Position numbers and translations under genes: made by a program. This document shows, in pieces, positions 34,130 through 44,688 of a DNA stretch of 64,000 bases. The stretch is taken from contig CM042088.1 of the NCBI GenBank assembly GCA_023512835.1, forward strand, positions 30,901,164 through 30,965,163. Direction: 5' to 3'. How positions within the stretch are numbered: position 1 is the stretch's first letter; each line of letters begins with the position of its first letter. Origin of the DNA: Taxillus chinensis. Its lineage: Eukaryota; Streptophyta; Magnoliopsida; Santalales; Loranthaceae. The notes beneath the pieces are model-generated. The model was given only the letters and a program-made list of their open reading frames with translations. It was not told where the DNA came from and did no database searches.

Positions 34130-34385
34130 TATCCCGGTTGCGGAAATATCATCCAGATCCACCCACGTGCTAGATTGGGGTACCCGGATCTTGGAGAGGA
34201 TGTGTCGTTGTCGAGAACCCATTCGTATTGTCGATAAGCGCAGCAGCTGCGAGGTAAGACTATTCGTTGGTTCGGGTGTTGTGGCAACACCGAGGGCTGG
34301 AGGAAGAGACCTGGGAGCGTAACCGAGATGCGTGCTCATTATCTGATCCGTTCGAGGACGAACAACTACGAAGGAGGGGAGGAGG
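34130..34385 (+). pseudogene. Nested chromovirus chromodomain region
   Basis: Pieces in two frames match the end of Tekay-type integrases: a HPDPTHVL-like stretch, DLGEDVSLSRT, then PIRIVDK, LRGKTIR and TEMRAHY. This region follows the integrase C terminus and lies about 200 bp from the polypurine tract. It supports placing the element in the chromoviruses, where the domain is thought to recognise histone marks. Confidence 0.65.
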
Positions 34386-34548
34386 GCAAGCATCAAACTT
34401 GAACATAATCGGTACTTGCCAACTAGTTATGACCATGTAGAGTGTATAAATGTGTGAAATAATTTGTGATTTGTTGTGTATTAATTTGTGCTAGAGGGTG
34501 TTAGAGGCCTTGCTTTGGTTGTGATTGATGTCTTTCATTCCACCTTTT

Positions 34549-34582
34549 CTTTTCGAGGACGAAAAGTCTTAAGGGGAGAGGA
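34549..34582 (+). promoter_or_regulatory. Hairpin and polypurine tract of nested chromovirus
   Basis: A perfect 7-bp stem CTTTTCG-AGGA-CGAAAAG (34549-34566) is followed four bases later by AAGGGGAGAGGA, which abuts the 3' LTR. A shorter copy of the same hairpin (GTTCG-AGGA-CGAAC) lies at 34350-34363. Confidence 0.75.
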
Positions 34583-36518
34583 TGTAAGGACCCGTACCTT
34601 AAGTTAGTCACGTTAGTCACGGTTTGCCTTCGAGTAGAGTTTTTCTAGATTTTGACCTAGTGAATGGGCTCAAATGAATTCACGTGCAAAAGGAAAGATG
34701 CTTAGAATGATGTCCTCTATCTACCACGAAGTTTCAGGCCAAACGGACGTGTATGTGAGGTGCACGTGATATGGGTCCAATTCACGTGCAAGTGTGATTG
34801 TCTTTAAATGATGCAAGGAGGCTAGGGGTGAAGTTTGAGAGCATTTGGAGTCCATTTGGAGTTGCACGTGAATTGGGAATTCACGTGCAAATTGGCGTGC
34901 AGCCATATTTTTGCATGGTTCCCTTGGTTTTGACATTCTAATGATCTTTCTCCAAAGGACCATGTTGAAATTCCGAGTATTTTGGCCTATATGGGTGCGG
35001 AAAGGTGCTAACTTGTGTGATCAAAACTACGTCGTTTTGATCCTGGGTTTACTTAATCAAAACTACGTCGTTTTGATGTGGGTAGTGTCTATATAAGGAG
35101 GGCTTGAGTTTAATTTAGGGTTCTTGTGTTCTTCCTTGCTGCACTGGCTTTGGGGAGAGAGAGAGAGAGAGGAGGATCTCCGGGCCGTTGCCGTGGTGGT
35201 TCGCGTCGTGGAAGGTGTCTAGCGTAGAGGATAGGACAAGAGCCTGAGGTAGGGATTTATGTTCTTCCTAACTCCCCTCTGTTTTAGGATATACACCTAT
35301 ATATATATGTAAATCCATATAGGTGTGATCTCCTATATGGATGTTGGCCTTCAGTGGCATGTTTTGTTGATTCGATGTTAATTTGGCCTGAGGATTTTTT
35401 TCTGGGTTTGTTTATGCCCACTATGTGTTTGATGAAATGTCTGAGGCCCGCACACTATGTGTTTGATGAAATGTCGTGAGGCTGCATGCCATGTATTCAA
35501 TATAATGCCGTGAGACCTGGTATATGGGTGTTCAATGATATGCCGTGCGATCGGTGTGTACTGTGCTTGATTTGTATTTGGTTTTAAGCCTGTGAGGCCG
35601 ATGTGTGTGGCTTGTATCCGACCATGTTAGTCCTTCCGAGATAAAGTGTAAAGCTTGTCGAGCTTACATGTTGAGATGTAATGTTATCTGTTCGTTGGTC
35701 CGTTTGAGGCCGGGAGATTTGGGCCGGGCACAATAGCTGGACCCCTTTGAGATTTGGCCAGGACGTGGTCCCGAGTCTCGGTGTAGCACTCACGACGGTG
35801 GGCTAAGTCTACACCCATTCCTGAGGGTAGATATGGCGCCCGAGGAGGTGGTTGACCATATCGACTCGGGTGGAAAATGTTGCATTGGTGTCCATGCAAC
35901 ATTCGCCCGAATGTGGTATGTCATGTCGCCGTGGTGGCGGGGTGTCCTCGCCCTTGGTGCGGGTTCGGTAAAGAGTGTTCTTGGGTGATGTTTGCTGCTT
36001 TAGCCTTAGGCACGACACGAGCACAAGCATACACATATCATGCATGTTGTACGATGGGACGGGTGCGGGAGACCGGATCCCTACCGAGGCGTGGTTTGCT
36101 CACCCCTCTATAAACCGATTCTTTTGCGGGGTTTAGCAGGGCGGTAGGTGAAGGCCGAGGAGCTAGGCCCCGGGGCGGGGGTGGTGAAAGTTTTATATTA
36201 TTTCCTTGTTGTACTTTGGTTTTATGTGTTTGGATTTTGGTTTGGTTTTATTTATGGCTTTATAGGGGTTTTTCCCCGACCGGGTTGTAATAAACATTTA
36301 GCCTTTGAAATGAAATAAAATGAGGTGTTGTTATTCAATTTGTGTTTGTGTGCATGGTTTGGGAGCAGAGCATGCCCTTGGCATGTTGGCCTGATCATGC
36401 AGTTTGGGACAGCACCGTGCTGAGGTCCTTTTAAGGTGCTTGCACCAACCCCTTGTCCCTTCGGGTGCGGGCATGGCGATCACTACTCCTTTTCAATGGA
36501 AGGAAATTGGGGCGGACA
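34583..36518 (+). repeat. Nested chromovirus 3' LTR
   Basis: 1936 bp, very similar to the left LTR. Differences are dominated by 1-base gains and losses, several at CAG/CTG (for example 34735-34740 and 35501-35510). It carries the same G-boxes, near-palindromes (35020-35041 and 35056-35077), TATA box and AATAAA. Confidence 0.92.
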
Positions 36519-36522
36519 AGGT

Positions 36523-38354
36523 GGCTGCTCTTGTTCTTACACCAACAGTAGGATCACCAATCACTTGATCCGAGGGATGGTTTCGAGTCCATCTATAATT
36601 CCGTGCGTGTGTTGGTTGTCCTTGAACAATTTGAAGCTCTTCCAGTTGGGTGGTTCAGTTGTATCAACTGGTTGGGCTTCGTCCGGAGTAGATGTTTCCG
36701 TATTTAGAGGTACGGATGAACCGATTGGTTCTTCAACATTGTTTCTTTCGGTGTTAACTAGTCCTGGACGGACTTGAAGGTGCTCCGGAAGTTTGTGTAT
36801 CTGCAGGAGTTTGTCCGGAGCTAAGTGGTAGTCCGGAGCTAAGTGGTAGTCCGGAGTCCGAGTCATCCGTAGCATCATCCATAAAATTCCGTTGTGTTTC
36901 GCGGATGCCACGTGGTTGGTCAGGATACCAGTCGGGATGTGTAGCAGGAATATTCATAAACTTTGAGTAATCGACGTTTGTTTATGACCTGCAGATTAGA
37001 ATTTGAAGGACCGACTTTTGACCAATCGAGATTAGCTTCATCAAAGGTTACATGGATAGATTCTTCAACTTTAAAAAGTTTTCTATTGAAGACCCGATAA
37101 GCCTTGCTATGAAGTGAGTACCCGACAAAAATCCCATCATCGATTTTGGTTCAAATTTATTCCGGGTCTCTTTGCCATTGATCAAGTATATAGCAAGTAC
37201 ATCCGAAAGCTCAAAATGTGAAATTGAAGGTTTTCGACCTCTCCACATCTCATAGGGTGTTTTCATGGTAGATTTATTTATTAGAGTTCGTTTCGAACAT
37301 AGCGGCGGTGGACACACTTGACCCATAGGCGAGAGGAAGCATTGCCCCTGCTAACATGGATCTACCAGCTTCAACTAAAGTTCGATTCTTGCGCTCGGCT
37401 ACCCCATTTTGTTGTGGGGTTCGGGGCGCAGAAAAGTCATGCTTGTATGCCCTGTTCGAACAATATGATCTCATTTCGGAAAAATCAAATTCCGGTACCA
37501 TGATCACTCCCGATGCATTTAATGCTCGGTCCTTGTGAGTTGCTTATCCAGTTGAAGAGATCTACAAGATGTTCAAAAGTTTGATCCTTTGATTTCAGGA
37601 ACATCACCCATGTGTATCCGGTGAAATCATCGATAACCACAAGGGTATATCTCGCACCAGCTAGTGATGAAACAGATATAGGACCACATAGGTCCATATG
37701 AAGAAGTTGCGAGAGGAGCAAGTATTGAGTTAACTGATTTGCTCTTAAAGCCGTGTTTGGTCTGTTTACCAAGTTGGCATTCTCGACGAGAGTGTCTCTT
37801 GGAGAACTTGAGTTTGGGTAGACCAGGTGACAAGATCAAGTGATGCTAATTTAGACAAAGTCTTAAAGTTCAAATGTGCGCATCGCTTGTGCCATAACCA
37901 ACTATCTTCATCTGTTGCTTTCGTGAGGAAACATACAGGGTCGAAGAATTATTTCTTAAGACCACCGAGTATATGTCCCCATCTCTTGATCCGGATAACT
38001 TAACATCTCCAGGATAAGTTTTCTCTTCGTATCTGGTGTTGGACAAAAAGGAAACAGTAAATCCTTTGTCACATAGTTTATCGACACTTAGCAAATTATG
38101 CTTTAAACCTTCGACTAGTGCAACTTTAGTGATTGATACACGCCGTTAGTTAAAGTGCCATACCCGACAGTCTTACCTTTGTTGTTGTCGCCATATGAGA
38201 CGGATGGACCTTGTTTATCATTAACTTCTACAAGTAGAGTCTGGTCACCCGTCATATGTCCGGAGCATCCACTATCAAGGATCCACTTGCTTTGATTTAT
38301 CTTTAACTTCAAGTGATCCGGCAATTCATTCCAAGAGATGCTCCTGAAAGACAA
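36523..38354 (-). pseudogene. Sirevirus pol, protease and integrase part, copy 1
   Basis: Minus-strand reading gives the copia protease signature WILDSGCSGHMTGD (near 38290-38250), a pre-integrase stretch, the core with LHMDLCGPISVSS, VVIDDFTGYTWVMFLKSKDQ, a SDHGT motif and NGVAERKNRTLVEAGRSML, which supply the three acidic catalytic positions (D, D, E). A C-terminal part follows with TPYEMWRGRKPSISHF. The Arg before SDHG is changed to Gly, and a frame break follows at 37490, both at CAG-derived sites. The downstream part is cut by the nested gypsy element. Confidence 0.85.
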
Positions 38355-38392
38355 CAGTTTACACTTTTGGTGCCCAAACTTGTTTCGGGCGG

Positions 38393-40654
38393 TTAGAGTG
38401 AGCAGCAGATATTGTCAACATTTACGGATTTGATTTTGTTAGGACTCTTAGCTTTCCAAGTTGACATTAACTTGTTAGTTTCAACTGCTTCTTTTATTTG
38501 GGATTTCTTGGGAGAGACACTCCTTTTAGATTTAGATTTCGTTTTGCTCGAAGAACCCCTTTTATAAAACTGATCTTTATTTGATTGAAATTGATTACAA
38601 AGCCGGCTATCGGATAGACTCCAACATTCATAGTGATAATGACCCATTTCCCTACAGATGGAACAGACACTATAATGTGAAGTACAAACAGGGGATACAG
38701 GTCTCTTAGATTTTCTGATTTTCTACTGTTCCACGTGGCCTAATCCATTACGTTTGGGTGACGCGCTCTTGGCCCTAAATGCGTCGGCCTTAGCCTTGTC
38801 TTTCTTTTTGGGTGCTACGGTTTTGGCTTTAACTGCAGCAGCCTTCCCTTCAATCTTTAGTTACGGGTGCTACCGCTTCGGGAAGTGCGAGAATGACCTC
38901 GGTTCCACAATCATAAACTATGGTGCCACCTGAAATGAAACCATCCAACGGTTTAGATGTACTAACAGGATATAAGTTGGTTAGTTTAGGAGTGAAATCC
39001 GGAGGACACTCGGTGGCTTTAGCTATGGAGGTTGATGGTTCAGAACCTAGACCAGGTTTGACTTGAATGTCGTCGGGATCGGTCCTAAAGGTAGAGGCTA
39101 TTTCCCCGGATTTTAGCCACTTACGATTTATTTCCTTTTCCTGTTCCAGTTCATTTTCGAGTCTTTTAACTATAACTTTTAGGCCTGAGAGATTGGTATT
39201 TAAGAGATGATTTTCAGCTCTTAGATCATGATACCAAGCTTCCTTTCCCCCGAAGTCGCCGACGTCCTTTTCGAGTCTATTAATGGTAAATTCGAGACGT
39301 TTATTCCGACTTTCCATATCTTTGTACATTTGAGTTATTATTAGTCTCTCATTCTTTTCATGATCACATGCAATAGTAAGAGATTCTAATTTACTCAGGA
39401 GCTCGAGATAGAAGGTACCTCGGTATTTGCCATGAGGCAGACGTTCGGCTTAATGGTCGGCTCATCATCCGAGGATTCCTCCTCTTCTTCCGAGCCACTC
39501 ATGTATTTTGTCACGAGCGCCTTTCTCTTGCTCTTGCTGTTATCCGAGGTGGAGCGGCGAGAATTTACCTTGTCACTTTTCTCGGCCACCTTTGCTTTGG
39601 ACCTGCATTCCTTGGCCCAGTGACCGGTTTTCCCACAGTTGAAACATTCCTGGGAACCGGACTCCGGTCGCTCCTTCCGTTGGAACGATGATGATGAGCG
39701 TCTTCGATCCCTTTTTGTTTTTCCGTAGGAATCGCTCAAAGGATTTGACAAGAAGGGCTATCTCCTCCTCCTCGTCAAATCGAATTGTCGGATACGTCCG
39801 TATCATCATTCCTCGGATGTTTAGACATTCGGTAGCTTTGAGAGCTACCCCCTTTTCTTTCCGAGCTATTTTTTCATCTCTGTCGAGTACTTAAACCTGA
39901 CTTCGTGAGTCCGCAGCTCTCCATATAGTTCTTCAAGGGGAACATACCGCGCTTTTTGTCCGATTGCATCTGGAGTTGTTTGGAGTAGTAGCGATCCGGC
40001 AAGGAGCGAAAGAACTTGTCATTGATCTGGGATTGAGAGTAATGCTCATTGACAGTCTTCGTTCGTCAAGTATGAGCTTGCCGAATCTCCGATAGATGCT
40101 TTCAAGTGATTCGCCCGGTTTATGATTAAAACTCTCAAAGTTCTGCTCGAGAGTACAGATCACATTCTGCATCTGGGACCGACTCCCCTCATAGAGGATT
40201 GTCGGTTTGTCCCAAACGACTTTTCTTTGTCGTGCGACCCTGGACGTCCGTGAAAGCTTCGGAATCCAAGGACGATGTAACATAAGCCGAGCCTTTTCAC
40301 TAGCGCACTGCCATGCACTTTCATCGTTGGTAAGTTCGGCATCGGTCTTTGGCCTCCTTACGCCATGTTCTCCGATAGTCATCGGAATTGGAATCTCCCG
40401 ATGAAGACATGGCCACATAAGATGATCATGGCAAACCATAAACATCTTCATGCGAGCTTTCCACTGGGAGAAAAGCTCAGGTGTGAATTTGGGCGGTTTC
40501 GTTAGAGTAAACCCGAACTCCGTGGTTGAGAAGCGGTGGCGGCGCAGGGTTGTGGTGGATCGACATTTTCACTGCCGCTTCGATTCGGGATGGGCTCCTG
40601 TGCACCTCCGGAGTTAAGGCGAGTGTTGAAAAGCATACTGCTTTCTTCGGCCAT
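38393..40654 (-). pseudogene. Sirevirus gag region, copy 1 (frame-broken)
   Basis: The start codon is at 40654-40652 (reads MAEESSMLF). The order is a Pro/Ala-rich leader and KFTPELFSQWKARMKMFMVC (copia-type gag). Then come a SLESIYRRFGKLI block, a first CCHC knuckle CFNCGKTGHWAKEC (about 39650-39608, intact here), an acidic SGSEEEEESSDDE stretch and a long coiled coil (RLEFTINRLEKDV, LENELEQEKEINRKW). A basic SKTKSKSKRSVSPKK tail with a second knuckle-like CCHC (near 38680-38630) ends the region. The second box is unusual. Several frame breaks separate these blocks. Confidence 0.8.
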
Positions 40655-40701
40655 TTCGAGATTGAAAGAGTGGGATCTCTACTTAGAACGAAGTAGAACT
40701 T

Positions 40702-40712
40702 GCTCGATACCA
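40702..40712 (-). promoter_or_regulatory. Sirevirus copy 1 primer binding site, one base short
   Basis: The minus strand reads TGGTATCGAGC, lacking the A of CAG that the intact site of copy 2 (49757-49768) retains. It lies two bases from the 5' LTR. The same base is missing in the nested chromovirus site. Confidence 0.88.
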
Positions 40713-40714
40713 CT

Positions 40715-41850
40715 TGATGGTCCCTTGGAGCCTAAAGGGGGGGGGTGAATAGGCTCTTATTCGAACTCTTTCTTTTCTCTCAAGACACAAAGACTTATCT
40801 AGTTTAAGTGATAATATCACTCAGGGAAGATAACCAGATAGTGGAAGTATTTTGTTTTATTATCACAAAGTGATTACAACAAAATAGAAGCAAACACTCT
40901 CTCTTACTCTGTTTACAACTTTGAATTCACACACTAGCCAAGTGCCTTTTCTATATTTTTGCACTTCTTCGCTCTAGCTCACTTTTTACATGAAGTATAA
41001 GTATGAATATTTATACAAAACATTCCTAAGAGACAACCTTGGAACTTGAAGTTCCGGAATGCGTTCCGCACTAACTATCCCTCGGTAATCTATCTGCCTT
41101 GACTGCTGCGGATTGTGGAGCTCAAGATCTTGGATTTGAAGAGTATAAGTGTCTTTGTGAGTTCCGAGATACAATTAAGGTTGTGTCCACATATCCGGAT
41201 GATCCACGTGTAAGATTCTTCTTGTTCTAAATGCATTCGTCTTACATCGGGACAGCACGAGCCGATAACTTTAAATGCGGTTTCATTGGAGCAGTGTCTT
41301 CTTGGTCCGGTGTAATTTTCCTTACTCCGTAGTTAATGAAGCTCGGAACCTTACTCCGTGTCGGTGGTTGCTTACTCCGTATCTATTCGGTACTAGAATC
41401 CTTAGTCCGTGTCAGCGCTTCCTTACTCCGCATGTAAGTTCCTTACTCCGTATGTAAGTTCCTTACTCCGTGTGTAAGTTCCTTACTCCGTGTGTAAGTT
41501 CCTTACTCCGTATGTAAGTTCCTTACTCCGGGCGAGTAATAAGTCCGGATTCCTTACTCCGCATCTATTTTCCTTACTCCGCACTTATTTTCCTTACTCC
41601 GCACTTATCCTTACTCCGCATTTATTTTCCTTACTCCGCACTTATTGTTACTTGGTTATTTACCAAGTGTTTGACGACACTAACTCTTGTCCGGATCAGG
41701 ATTATGTATCCTGTCCTTAGCTTTGCTCTCACGAGTGCATCTTTGGATTAGTGACATACCTTCTGCAATGATCAAATAAACACAAAAGATCTCAGATCAA
41801 ATTACATAAGGCTTTAACGGCATTATCCAAATTCTGGGTTTGATCCAACA
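40715..41850 (-). repeat. Sirevirus copy 1, 5' LTR
   Basis: 1136 bp, nearly identical to 20035-21172. It carries the heat-shock-like cluster (41042-41059), the TATA box, and the 20-bp array at about 41318-41650. On the minus strand it starts TGTTGGATCAAACCC and ends GGGACCATCA. Confidence 0.92.
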
Positions 41851-41855
41851 AATAC

Positions 41856-42114
41856 CTTTTCAGAGAAATACCGATAGTAGACCCTATTGGGGTAAGCAAT
41901 TCAAAAAGGTTTATTGAAATCATTTTTTTAGAAAAAGATTTTCAAAAAAGATAACTTTGATTTTGAAAACTGCGTTGTAATATAATCACAACTTGTTTCC
42001 CTCTCATGGCAAAGGCAAGAGCTTGTAGGAGCATGCTTTTGCATAGTCGTCTGAACATATATAAGATTTAGCCTTAGTTTGCCTTGTGGTTGCAGGGGCC
42101 AACTAGTTTGCTTG
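41856..42114 (-). other. Host-side sequence between elements; decayed coding-like stretch
   Basis: This sequence continues from 20029 if the Sirevirus is removed. The minus-strand frame (about 41928-42155) has no recognisable similarity. With the piece at 44052-44430 it may belong to one decayed protein. Confidence 0.3.
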
Positions 42115-44046
42115 TGTAATGACCCGTGCTTTGCGGTATGTACGAAGTTAACCACAGATGCCTTGTGAGTGGAAATTATTGGGTTTTAAGGGGTTTCCTT
42201 CCCACACACTTTAGCTAAAACACCTTGGATGTTGGTGCACAAGTTTGAGGCAAGAGGTGGGCCAAGAGGGGACTTTTGGGAGGTGCACGTGATAAGTGAT
42301 AACATGCATTTATGCCCTAGGAAGATGCTTTTTGCATATACAAGCGCTTTTAGGCTGTTTTGTCAGGTTTTGGAGATTGATTTTGACCAAGTAGATGGCC
42401 TCAAATCAATTGGCGTGCAGAAAAAAAGTTTCTCAGAATGATGTCTTCTACCTTCCACAGAAGTTTCAGAGCCAAAGGCCTTGAACGCCAATTGGACCAA
42501 TTGGCGTGCAAGCATTTTACTGCATATTAGCCTTCTACATGATGCAAGGAATCTTGGGGTAGAATTTCAGGGTATTTGGACCTGCATGCCAATTGGGGAT
42601 ATGGCGTGCAATATGGCGTGCAGCCATATTTTTGAACCATCACCTTGGTTTTGTTATTCTAATCATCTTTTCCCAAAGGACCATGTTGAAATTGTGGATA
42701 TTTTGTCGTGTGTGGATGCGGAAAGGTTACAACTTGTGTAATCAAAACTACGTCGTTTTGATGCTGGGATTCATTTAATCAAAACTACGTCATTTTGATG
42801 TTGGTGTGCCTATGTAAGAGGTGAAGGACTCTTAGGTTTAGGGTTCTTCTTTTGGCTAGCCACTGCAGCCGTCGCAGAGAGAGAGAGAGAGAGGGAGAGG
42901 GAAGGAAAGAGAGCTGCTGGCTTGCTGTCGGAGCGTCTTGCGTGGGGAGGACGGCGTCTAGCGCGGGAGCAAGAGCAGGAGGACGTTTCCAAGGTAGGGG
43001 TTCTGTTTTCCCTTAGATCTATCCCAGGGCTCTGGCTTGGTGGTAGGCAATCCTTACTTGTTTCTGGTTATATATATATATCTGTAAATCCATATAGGTG
43101 TGACCTCCTATATGGATGTTGGCCTTCAGTGGCGTGTATGTGTTTGATATTATGCCTGTGAGGCCATGCGTATTAAGTGTTCGATATTATGCCTGTGAGG
43201 CCATGCATGTTAAGTGTTTGATGTTATGCTAGTGTGGCTATGCATGCTAAGTGTTTGATGTTATACCAGTGTGGATATGCATGCTAAGTGTTTGATGTTA
43301 TACCAGTGTGGATATGCATGTTAAGTGTTTGTTGTTATGCCTGAATAACTGAGATATATGTTAAGTGTTTGTTGTTGTGCCTGTGGAGCCTAAGAAGCCT
43401 GAGAGGCTAAGGCAATGTCTGTGGAACCTAAGAAGCCTGAAAGGCTGAGGCAATCCTTGTGTACCTGTGGAGCCTGAGAGGCTGAGTTAAGGTCAGTGAG
43501 ACTGACTGTGGAGCCTGAGAGGCTGAGTTACTGTCAGTGGGACTGACTGAGGAGTTTTTGTGGCAATGGTTGTGTTTGTTTGGTGGCTTGCTGTGTATAG
43601 TATTGATTATGATCTGTCTAGAAAATAATTGCCACGACACCGCACTTGAGCACTTCTTCATATAGATGGTAGGAGCATGGGATGGGTTGGGGAGACATGA
43701 TCCCTACTGAGCTGTGGTTGCTCACCCCTCCTACTGTGGTGTGTTTTCTTGCAGAAACTTATAGGCGTTAGGTTGGAACACCAAGGTGGAAGAGTTCTGT
43801 TTTGTGGCTTTGTTTTATGTTATTTGTGTTATGTGATTTCGTTGAGGCCTTGTAACCCCAGTGGGGAGATATTGTAATGGAGTTTGAAACATAATAAAGG
43901 CATGTGGTTTGAATTTATTAATTATTTGATTTTGGTCTCTGAAAATAAAATGTGAAGTGTAAGTTGTATTCTACTGCTTTATCCAAACCCGGGTAAAGGG
44001 AGGGTCACGTTCCGGTCTCCTCGGGTTGGAAAATCGGGACGTGACA
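42115..44046 (+). mobile_element. Solo LTR of the chromovirus family nested at 27-36 kb
   Basis: It begins TGTAATGACCCGTGC and ends CGGGACGTGACA, is 1932 bp long and is flanked by the perfect 5-bp duplication GCTTG (42110-42114 and 44047-44051). Shared with the nested chromovirus LTR are the two ACGT near-palindromes (42741-42762 and 42778-42799), the GA-rich leader (about 42874-42910), repeats with GTGTTTGATRTTATGCC, the TGAGC hairpin (43708-43724) and AATAAA (43893-43898). No internal domain remains, so the full element was removed by recombination between its LTRs. It is an older, diverged relative. Confidence 0.93.
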
Positions 44047-44051
44047 GCTTG

Positions 44052-44684
44052 ATTTTCTTCTTGGGGAACCCTTGGTTACTTTAGTGATCTTGCGCCTTTC
44101 GAAAGGCCTCATGATTTTGCAATTAGTTTGGATGACATTAAGGCCTTGGCCATGGTCTTCATTCATGCTTGCCCTTTTGATTTTGTTGGGCTTGCCTCTG
44201 ACTCTTTCAATGTTCTTTTTGCCTTGTAGTTAGCTTTGTATTTTACCCTTGATGCACTCTTGGGCTGACATCAAGTCCACTCTGTTTTCATCTTCACCCT
44301 CGTTTGAGCATTTGAGAAATAACTTTGTCATCTAGTCTGAGAGGTCTTCATTAGAATAGTAATGTCGGCTTAAGGTTTTGGGTTTGTCAAAGGAATGATA
44401 TAAGAGGCTCAAACCTATTCTAGGCTAGACTTGATCTATTGTTCAAATTGGAATTTTTGAAATTGGAACTACCTTTCTTTGTGCTCTCATGTTTTGACAC
44501 GGAAGTAGGATACAAAAATGTCTCAAGGTATGGAAATGCCTTTTTCTTTGTCCAATATTGCCCCAATATAGGGTCTTTTTAAAGTGCTTTATTATTTTTT
44601 TTGAAAAGAATTGCCCCAAGGGGACACTAAGATAGACCCAAAGTGAGGACTTTATTGCGAACACTGCCCCAGTGTGGGGGAATA
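44052..44684 (-). pseudogene. Decayed coding remnant of unknown identity
   Basis: One minus-strand frame from about 44400 to 44047 reads as plausible protein: MTKLFLKCSNEGEDEN, RVDLMSAQECIKGKIQS, then GKPNKIKRASMNEDHGQG and RPFERRKITKVTKG, with a stop before the first stretch and one after KGKIQS. Composition is basic and lysine-rich. I do not recognise the family. It may be part of a large element that also contributes the arrays at 17-19 kb, since removing the Sirevirus joins these regions. Confidence 0.35.
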
Positions 44685-44688
44685 AGAT

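Larger units (their letters stand above)
27295..36518 (+). mobile_element. Complete Ty3/gypsy chromovirus nested in Sirevirus copy 1
   Basis: LTRs lie at 27295-29226 (1932 bp) and 34583-36518 (1936 bp), with TG/CA ends. A degenerate primer site follows the left LTR, and a polypurine tract AAGGGGAGAGGA precedes the right one. The interior reads gag, protease, RT, RNase H, integrase and chromodomain in Ty3/gypsy order. The target duplication is GAGGT on the left and AGGT on the right (one base apparently lost). Comparison with the uninterrupted Sirevirus copy shows the insertion point in the integrase-RT linker. All reading frames are broken by many 1-base changes although the LTRs remain very similar, which is unusual for natural decay. 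Confidence 0.93.
20035..41850 (-). mobile_element. Full-length Sirevirus-type Ty1/copia element, split by a nested gypsy element
   Basis: The element has terminal LTRs of 1138 and 1136 bp with TG/CA ends, a 5-bp target duplication AATAC (20030-20034 and 41851-41855), a primer binding site, a polypurine tract, and gag-pol in copia order (gag, protease, integrase, RT, RNase H). It also has a third ORF downstream of pol, the hallmark of the SIRE/Maximus lineage. Without the 9224-bp gypsy insertion at 27295-36518 it would be about 12.6 kb. It is the same family as the plus-strand copy at 48403-61401. The two LTRs differ at only a handful of positions, so insertion is recent. The many frame breaks look partly technical (see findings). 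Confidence 0.93.
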
